This document shows positions 1 through 5,200 of a stretch of 5,200 bases of DNA, one piece after another. Source of the stretch: Phoenicibacter congonensis (lineage in GTDB: Bacteria; Actinomycetota; Coriobacteriia; Coriobacteriales; Eggerthellaceae); contig JAUMVS010000086.1 of NCBI GenBank assembly GCA_030530045.1, positions 985 to 6,184 of the forward strand. The letters run 5' to 3'. Position numbers and translations under genes: made by a program. Numbering within the stretch: the stretch's first letter is position 1; each line of letters opens with the position of its first letter. The notes beneath the pieces were generated by a model. The model was not told the origin of the DNA, did no database searches, and saw nothing but the letters and a program-made list of their open reading frames with translations.

Positions 1-3000
1 TTTGATGTAAGTCCGGGATAAAACTCGGAGATTGCGCTGAAGCTTTCTTCTGAATTGCGTGTTTTCCAATCAGGTTCGTTCTTATCGGAAATTATACATT
101 CAAGATATGCCGTATCGGTTCCCGTCTTTTCAAATACCTGCGACGGAATATCCTCCGAAATAAACCAAACCTCGGTTATGTTTCCTATTTCAATGCTGTT
201 TATCTGTTCTTTGCCAAAGGATGTGTAAATCGGATCTCCTGCTTCATATCCGTCCTCCATAGCTTTACACATTTCTTCAACATCTTGATCAACAAGTCTT
301 ACATAATCTCCGCCCGGATAGTCCTCGTTGCCCTTGTTCTGAACTGTTGCACGTACAAAGAATTTTGCGTTATCGTTATCCTCGGTAATGAGGTTGATTT
401 CAGACAATGTAAGCGCCGTAATTTCAAGGTCTGCTCCCTGCTTTAATGCAAACGAATCAGAAACAAGCTTTTCTTCTCCGTCTTCCGTTACAGTGAAATA
501 CATTGAAACCTCGTCTGCACTCTGACCCTGCGGGAGCGTGTAATAGAAGTCAAACGCCTTTGCCTGTGCCGAAAGCCAAAGGCTTTCATTTATGGTATCA
601 TAGGCTTTTCCGTTTACATACAGTGTAACGGTTACATCTCTGCCGGAATTAATACCGAGATTTTCGGCGTGGCAAGTAACATTAACTGTTTCTCCGCCTG
701 TCGGATAATCGTTGCTGAACTCAATAGCGTCTATTTCCTTTGGCGTATGATATTCCGAATCTGTATTATATTCAGAGACAACAAGCATATTATTTACATA
801 TTCACAGCCGTCATCGGTAATTTCTCTGTCATAAGCGTTGAATGCGGTAAGCAAATCGCCGTTGTCAAGTACCGCCGCCGAGAAATCGTCCTTATATAGT
901 CCGTAGCTGTCGCTTCCGTAAATACCGCCCTCTGTAAGATAGGTTTTTCCTCCCCAATATCCGTTAAGCAGATACATCGGGCTGTCAAGCTTTTCCATAA
1001 CCGGATTTGAATTTTCATCATATATAATAACTCCGTCGGAATCAAGCTTGCCTACTTCCGTTACCTTATCAAAACGGTTGAACACAAACTGTCTTACCCA
1101 TATTTGCTGTTGGTTGCTCTCGGTTGTGGTCCAAAGTGCGTAAATATCGCCGCTGCCGTTAGTGAAAACCGAGAAGTCATCGTTTGTGGTGTAATCATCT
1201 GTTTCCGAAATAAACTGAGGTTCAACATATGAGTCGCTTATCTGTGAATATCCGTCCATATCCTTATAGAGTCCGTTTGTAAGGATATTTGTAATATTCT
1301 GATAAGCGTATGCTCCGTTACACTTATAGAACAACAGAGTGTTCTCAACGCCTTGAGTGCTTATGTTAATGAACTTTGGATTAGCCGTAACATATCCGTC
1401 TTTTGTAATACGCATCGGATTTGATGATACAAGCTTACCGTTCTTTGTTTCAAAGCTCTGAATATAAAGAGAGTTGTTAGTTTCAAACTTTGAATCATCA
1501 AAGTCGCTTTCAACCTCAAATTCATCAAGCGAATCAAGCGTAAAGCCATATGTATCCGAAGCTACATACGAAAGTAAGGTTTTATCTCCGTATGCAACAG
1601 CATCGAAATACTTCAGATACTTTTCGTTGATTGATACAGTCTCACCGTCTGACCAGTCGCCTGAGTCCGCACTGCAATAAGAGGTAAGCAGAACCGTCGG
1701 TAACGACTGCAGTTCCTCAAGGGTGGTATTAAGTGAGACATTTTCTATATTCATTGCCTGATAGAACAGCTGAACAGAATCGCTTTTGCTGTTATATACA
1801 AGCTTTGGCATCATATACAGGTACTTATTATCCTTGTCAGCTATTACTTTGTAATCGTGGAATTTGCCGCTCTCTTTATTGTAGAAAATAGTAGCAATTC
1901 CGACTGAATTCAGCAATTCACTGTTGTCGCCGCTTGATGCTATCATACACTTATTCCATGCAATAAGAATATCATCGCCGCAGTCTGCCATAACCGCATC
2001 GTGGTCTATCTTATAATAATCCTCCGTAAGCTGTGAAAGCTTTTCGGCAGTTTCCTCACCGTAAGCATCTTTCGCTGCACGCTTTAAAATCGAACCTGAG
2101 TCAACAATGCTGTTTGACGGTTCGTCATAAATATAGAAATGAAGAACGTTATCCTTAGAGGTTGAATAATCCGTTGATGTACTTACGATAAGATACCTGT
2201 CGTTACCGATTGATATTATTTCTGGATTTACAAGAGTATCGGTCGGCTGTACAACCTTTTCTTCGGTCAGTCCTCTCGAAGCAAGTAATCTGTTGGAGGT
2301 TTCAGCTGTTGAAACGACCATATCGCCTAATGTTGTATTTTTCAGCAAATCAGTTTCAATCTTAGACTGAAGCTTGTTTAAATTCATTACATCATTTGAA
2401 TCACCGAGTGTGTTGAACATCTCGGCTGAAAAGAACTTAGCGCTCCAAGACGCTTTCAGGAACAACAGCTCAAGGGTTATACTGCCCGACATACCGACGT
2501 TTCCGACTCCTCTAAGATAATCATTAAACTGTATATCAAAGTTGAAGTCAACACCGCCCGACGCAGACAACAGTCCGTCAAAGCCTACGCCTACGCCTGC
2601 TCCGAGTCCGATTTTAAGTTCATATACGCCCTGGAAGGTTGAAGCATTGGCGTCACTGAGCTGGTCAAGAGTAAGAGCTACCGTCGAACCCGGTTCGCCG
2701 TCATTTCTGGCAAATTGACCCATATAGATATTTACGTTAATTGATGCCGTAAAGTACGCAAAGCACGGAATGTAGCACAATACAAACGGCATACTCACTC
2801 TTATTGAGCCGCCCGCTCCTGCAATAAACAGATTTCCGACAAAGTTCCACTCTCCGTTATCGTCCACATAATAGTTGCCCTGATAGCACAAGGTTATGCT
2901 GAATGAAAGCTTTACCGCTGTTTTCATATTCAGGGTATTTGCAAGAGATTTACCTGCGGCGTGTTTAGGAATCCCTGCCTCGGAGTTGTTGGCTTTATCA

Positions 3001-5200
3001 TAAGCGTCCAATATATTTGTGAGCATTTTCGCCTTACCGAGAGGTCCTGCCGATGACCAGCGGCTGTCCTTTGAGGCGACATTCTTAAGCTTGCCAAAGC
3101 TTACACCGATTGTAAGCGTATGGAGTTCGTGTCCGTCTTTGTCTTCTCCCGCAGTACCCGTATTTATAATCGGAGTACAGCCCTTGATTGAAACAGTAGG
3201 ACTTACATTTCCAAGAACAGGTATGGGCTGAGCCATTGTGTTAGGAACGCCGATGTCGGGAGCATAGGTTATTGTATCCGTTACAGAGGTTGCCACAAAG
3301 CTGTAGCCTGTATCAAATTTACCGTAGCTTGAATAGATTGTGCTTGCACTGCTGTCATAGCCTTTCCACAACATCTCAACAAAAAGCTTATCGCCCTGCT
3401 TGATGATCTCGGAAAGAGTATTTGCCCAATGAGAAACGGTCTGACCTTTTTCAAGCTCCACATCATATGTTGATTTTATTCCGTCGTCATTTTCAACGGT
3501 CCAGCGCACGAGGTTGACGGGTTTGTCTGCACTTTGTCCCTTTGTATCCAAGGATAAATCAAACTGAACTGCGTTTGCAGATATCAGAGTAATTGTATCG
3601 CCGTAAACGGTTCCGTCCGAAGAAACGGCATTAATCTTTGTAGGTGTTACACCGTTTGTTTTATACTGCAATTTCAGTTTTGCATTTATGCTTGATACAT
3701 CATCTGACGAAAGATAATCAGCCATATTGATGTCGCAGATATAGTAGCGGTGATTGTAGAACACCAAGGCTCTGTGAATTTCATCCTTTGAAGCGGAAAT
3801 GTTTACTATTTCAGAGCCTTCATTACCCGGATTAGTTTCAAGGCAGAACTCTCCGTTTTCATCGGACAAGGCCGAGTAGCTGTCCATAGTTACCTGTGCC
3901 CCGCCGACGAGATTGTATGTATCAGTCTGACTTGTCGGCGGATTTATTACCGTGCCCTCCTGCAACATCGTCTGTCCGTAGAAGCTGAAGGTCTTATAAT
4001 CGTCGCCTGTTTTTTCAAACGTCAGTGTAATGTGATTGTCATTGATATCATAAGGATTTTGTATTGCAAAGAAAAAGCTGTTTCCGTAATATGTTTTGGT
4101 CTGGTGCGACGCACTGTCGGTATAGCTCCACTTTGCACGATAGCCGGATTTCGGTTGAGCATGGAAGGTAATAATTTCGTTTACGGACATATTGTTAAAT
4201 ACAGTGTCGGTTGCTCCGTCCTGTGCGGAATAGCCCTTAAGAGTAACCGAACCGTCGGAATTCTCGGTTGCGTATTTTCCGCCTTTACCGATAAAATCAC
4301 CGTCACCCGGATTTGTAACATTCAGAACCGTTGTTGTATCGGCAAGACTGAAATTCGGCGTTACCGAGAAATACAGATCCGAAAGCTGAATGTCAACCGA
4401 AAGCGTACCTGTGTTTTTCGTTATAATATCGGCGGCGGACAGCAGGCTCTCTGTTGAAGCCGCCCTTGTGTCAAGCTTTAAATTCCAAAGGCGGGACGAA
4501 ACGCCCTCTGCATATTCAAAATTAAATTTGAGAGTATCTGCAACAAGATAGTTATTTGTATCTGTTCTGGGCTTTGTCCAGCTCAATGTGCCGATATGCT
4601 GACCCGAGTAATAGAACTCGCCTGTGCAGCTGTTATTATCGGCAACAAATTTCTGTCCTGTTGTTTTTGTATTGTCAAAGCTTTCCACACGCAAGGAAGA
4701 ATCCGACACCGAATATACAGGCTGAATAACTATCTTATTATCATTAATGTAGGAAGAATATTTTTCAAGAATATCTGCCGTAAGAGTAAAGGAATCGCTG
4801 TCCAGCTTGTAAAGCTCGGAATGATTTGAGGTTTTGCCGCTTTCGCAGAAATACACTCCGTCAAGCTTTGCCAAGCCGTTAAACTGAGTATCAACAGCGG
4901 CAGAAACAGCCGTGGTTTCATCTCTGTAAATATCAAATGATACGCCAGTGTTTCGGTCACTGCTGTGCATAGAGGCAGGATCAACAAGCAGAACGTTTTT
5001 TGCAACCTGAACATTGGTAAGCTTTCCGTCAACATAAATCGCAGTGGTATCGGGATCAATAATGCTAAGGTTATACTTTGTCATATTCAGCCGCAGGTTG
5101 TGGTTGAGATTTTCCGCACCGCGGTTATAAACCTTGTAGCCTGCATAACCGACAACAGCACCTTTGTGAAGTGCAAGGTACAAATAATGCTCTCCCTTAA
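1..5200 (-). CDS. Giant modular surface or secreted protein with CARDB modules (partial at both ends)
   Basis: One minus-strand frame is open across the whole window. Complete codons run from 5198 down to 3 (1,732 residues), with no stop, no start and no frameshift; the frame was checked at many anchor points along its length. The protein is almost all beta-strand in pattern and rich in Asp, Asn, Ser, Thr, Tyr and Gly. In order it holds an unassigned beta region (1-315), an InlB-B-repeat-like module (316-396), a carboxypeptidase-regulatory-like module (425-492), a further beta region (493-673), a glycine-rich beta region (674-935), a helical linker (936-985), a probable seven-bladed propeller (991-1484) and two CARDB-type modules (1486-1732). 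Such architectures are known from secreted or cell-wall proteins of Clostridia, where they mediate binding. An extracellular binding or adhesion role is inferred. The signal peptide and any anchor or dockerin would lie outside the window. About sixteen scattered cysteines are present with no obvious pairing. No catalytic signature was recognised, so no enzyme function is assigned. Confidence 0.9.
3..434 (-). other. CARDB-type adhesion module 2 (may continue past the window)
   Basis: Residues 1589-1732. ADLEITALTLSEINLITEDN opens the module, and AKFFVRATVQNKGNEDYPGG repeats the 'strand, N-x-G, loop' layout of the first CARDB module. Compared with that copy it is longer, with an acidic insertion (DQDVEEMCKAMEDGYEAGDP) where the second hairpin would be. 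It closes with VWFISEDIP and AYLECIISDKNEPDW. The pair looks like a tandem duplication that has diverged strongly. The protein goes on beyond the low-coordinate edge. Confidence 0.6.
438..743 (-). other. CARDB-type adhesion module 1
   Basis: Residues about 1486-1587. The order is AIEFSNDYPTGGETVNVTCH, then AENLGINSGRDVTVTLYVNG. This is the hallmark of CARDB (cell-adhesion-related, bacterial) modules: a G-x-x-V-x-V strand, an N-x-G turn, a small-residue loop, then a V-T-V-x-L-Y-V-x-G strand. A closing strand (EVSMYFTVTEDG) follows. CARDB modules are Ig-like sandwiches in secreted and surface proteins and usually serve as stalks or binding units. It follows directly after the propeller. Confidence 0.7.
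747..2228 (-). other. Probable seven-bladed beta-propeller
   Basis: Residues about 991-1484. Seven degenerate units share the pattern '(D or P)-x-hydrophobic strand, short Gly/Asp/Asn turn, hydrophobic-aromatic strand'. Their anchors are PEIISIGNDRYLIVST (992), DAVMADCGDDILIAWNK (1067), PKLVYNSKSDSVQLFYQA (1131), FDAVAYGDKTLLSYVAS (1198), PKFINISTQGVENTLLFYK (1274), PQFISETDD to GDIYALWTT (from 1327) and DDFSAAVLDNGDLLTAFNA (1437). Spacing is roughly 53-110 residues, as in sialidase/BNR-like propellers. One near Asp-box (SADSGDW) leads into the fourth unit. No sialidase arginine triad or other active site was identified, so a binding role is likelier. The repeats were found by eye, so the blade count could be six to eight. 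Confidence 0.55.
2244..2393 (-). other. Helical linker between the beta region and the propeller
   Basis: Residues about 936-985. DVMNLNKLQSKIETDLLKN and VVSTAETSNRLLASRGLTEE have spaced Leu/Ile/Met residues and charged faces typical of amphipathic helices. This is one of only two clearly helical stretches in the visible protein, the other being the short insertion in the preceding region. It probably connects the glycine-rich region to the propeller. No coiled-coil heptads are sustained. Confidence 0.4.
2394..3179 (-). other. Glycine-rich beta-strand region with a hydrophobic patch
   Basis: Residues about 674-935. After a CTPIINTG start come long amphipathic strands (LHTLTIGVSFGKL), a helical insertion (GKAKMLTNILDAYDKANN), more strands (AVKLSFSITLCYQGNYYV), a strongly hydrophobic stretch at 803-826 (MPFVLCYIPCFAYFTASINV, continuing to YMG), and a Gly-rich run IGLGAGVGVGFDG (863-875). 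The region ends with SGSITLELLFLKASW. Alternating residues over many consecutive strands suggest one large beta-sheet or barrel-like unit. The hydrophobic stretch is broken by Pro and polar residues and sits mid-protein, so it is probably buried strand rather than a membrane anchor. The family is not recognised. Confidence 0.5.
3180..3722 (-). other. Unassigned beta-rich region between recognised modules
   Basis: Residues 493-673. Strand-like stretches such as AKLKLQYKTNG, VQFDLSLDTKGQ, LVRWTVENDDG and KLFVEMLWKGYD alternate with polar turns, and the region ends in a Pro-rich linker (VPNTMAQPIPVLGNVSP). It probably holds one or two beta-sandwich domains. Nothing allows a family to be named. 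Confidence 0.4.
3723..3926 (-). other. Carboxypeptidase regulatory-like (CnaB-type) beta-sandwich module
   Basis: Residues about 425-492. The segment LVGGAQVTMDSYSALSDENG (430-449), followed by EFCLET, matches the usual signature of these modules: a G-A-x-V strand, a turn, then D-E-N-G-x-F leading into the next strand. It continues with a VNISAS strand and closes around NHRYYICDINM. Such modules are stalk or folding domains rather than enzymes. No Lys/Asn/Glu triad for an isopeptide bond could be recognised with confidence. Confidence 0.5.
4011..4253 (-). other. Module resembling a divergent InlB B-repeat
   Basis: Residues about 316-396. The order of elements is strand (GSVTLKGYS), a spacer, then IITFHAQPKSGYRAKWSYTD, then a final pair ending NHITLTFEK. 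The core 'hydrophobic strand, A-x-P-x-x-G-Y, then x-W' followed by a closing 'I-T-L-T-F-E' strand is the layout of divergent InlB B-repeat (Listeria-Bacteroides-repeat-type) modules, which are common spacers in Gram-positive surface proteins. The match is by eye only. It could instead be a generic Ig-like fold. It directly precedes the carboxypeptidase-regulatory-like module. Confidence 0.45.
4254..5198 (-). other. N-terminal part of the slice: unassigned beta-rich region
   Basis: Residues 1-315 of the visible protein. The sequence alternates polar and hydrophobic residues in short strands, for example TAIYVDGKLTNVQV and NKIVIQPVYSVSD, separated by Asp, Asn and Ser-rich turns. No enzyme or binding motif is recognised. 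The beginning (KGEHYLYLALHKGAVVGYAG) is already inside the protein, because the frame is open to the window edge. It probably contains several Ig-like or other beta-sandwich modules, but borders cannot be drawn by eye. Confidence 0.5.

Noticed and set aside
669..1045. Overlapping short open frames on both strands (669-899 plus, 794-1045 minus).
   Set aside because: Both fall inside the last propeller unit region of the main frame and have no recognisable start context or product.
2583..2600. Short tandem DNA repeat (GCCTAC units).
   Set aside because: Only about three imperfect six-base units. It is explained by the Gly-Val alternation of the encoded protein rather than by a DNA-level repeat element.
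2721..2792. Possible transmembrane segment (hydrophobic residues 803-826).
   Set aside because: The stretch contains Pro, Asn and Ser, lies in the middle of a long beta-rich protein and has strand-like alternation. A buried strand is more likely than a membrane helix.
4032..4457. Plus-strand open frame of 141 codons.
   Set aside because: It lies entirely antisense to the continuous minus-strand frame. Its product is Cys-, Ile- and Arg-rich with no domain pattern, as expected of a shadow frame.
4730..5059. Minus-strand open frame of 109 codons in another frame.
   Set aside because: It overlaps the main frame on the same strand. Its Leu-, Pro- and Ile-rich composition is typical of out-of-frame reading, and the main frame gives sensible beta-module sequence here.
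1..5200. Search for tRNA or rRNA genes, CRISPR arrays, insertion-sequence ends, riboswitches and terminators.
   Set aside because: No candidates were seen. The whole window is coding and leaves no intergenic space for such elements.

Overview
The window is one coding sequence. A single minus-strand reading frame stays open from one edge to the other: 1,732 complete sense codons (5198 down to 3), with neither a start nor a stop inside. It is therefore an internal slice of a very large protein, probably well over 1,800 residues. There is no intergenic space, RNA gene, promoter, terminator, mobile element or CRISPR array, and every other open stretch is a shadow of this frame.

The protein reads like a secreted or surface-exposed modular beta-rich protein. 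It is rich in Asp, Asn, Ser, Thr, Tyr and Gly, has few catalytic-looking motifs, and is built from adhesion or scaffold-type modules. Moderate GC content, the codon style and the module types suggest an anaerobic Firmicute of the gut Clostridia (Ruminococcus or Oscillospiraceae-like). This is a style-based inference, not a proven assignment.

Layout, N- to C-terminal (high to low coordinates; residues are numbered from the first complete codon): (1) residues 1-315, beta-rich and unassigned; (2) about 316-396, resembling a divergent InlB B-repeat; (3) about 425-492, resembling a carboxypeptidase regulatory-like or CnaB-type beta-sandwich; (4) 493-673, beta-rich and unassigned; (5) about 674-935, an unusual glycine-rich region of alternating beta-strands with a very hydrophobic stretch; (6) about 936-985, a short helical linker; (7) about 991-1484, seven degenerate repeats that look like a beta-propeller; (8) about 1486-1732, two tandem CARDB-type adhesion modules, the second running toward the low-coordinate edge.

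The most useful points are the uninterrupted giant frame, the putative seven-bladed propeller, and the unassigned glycine-rich region 5. No enzyme activity can be claimed from what is visible.
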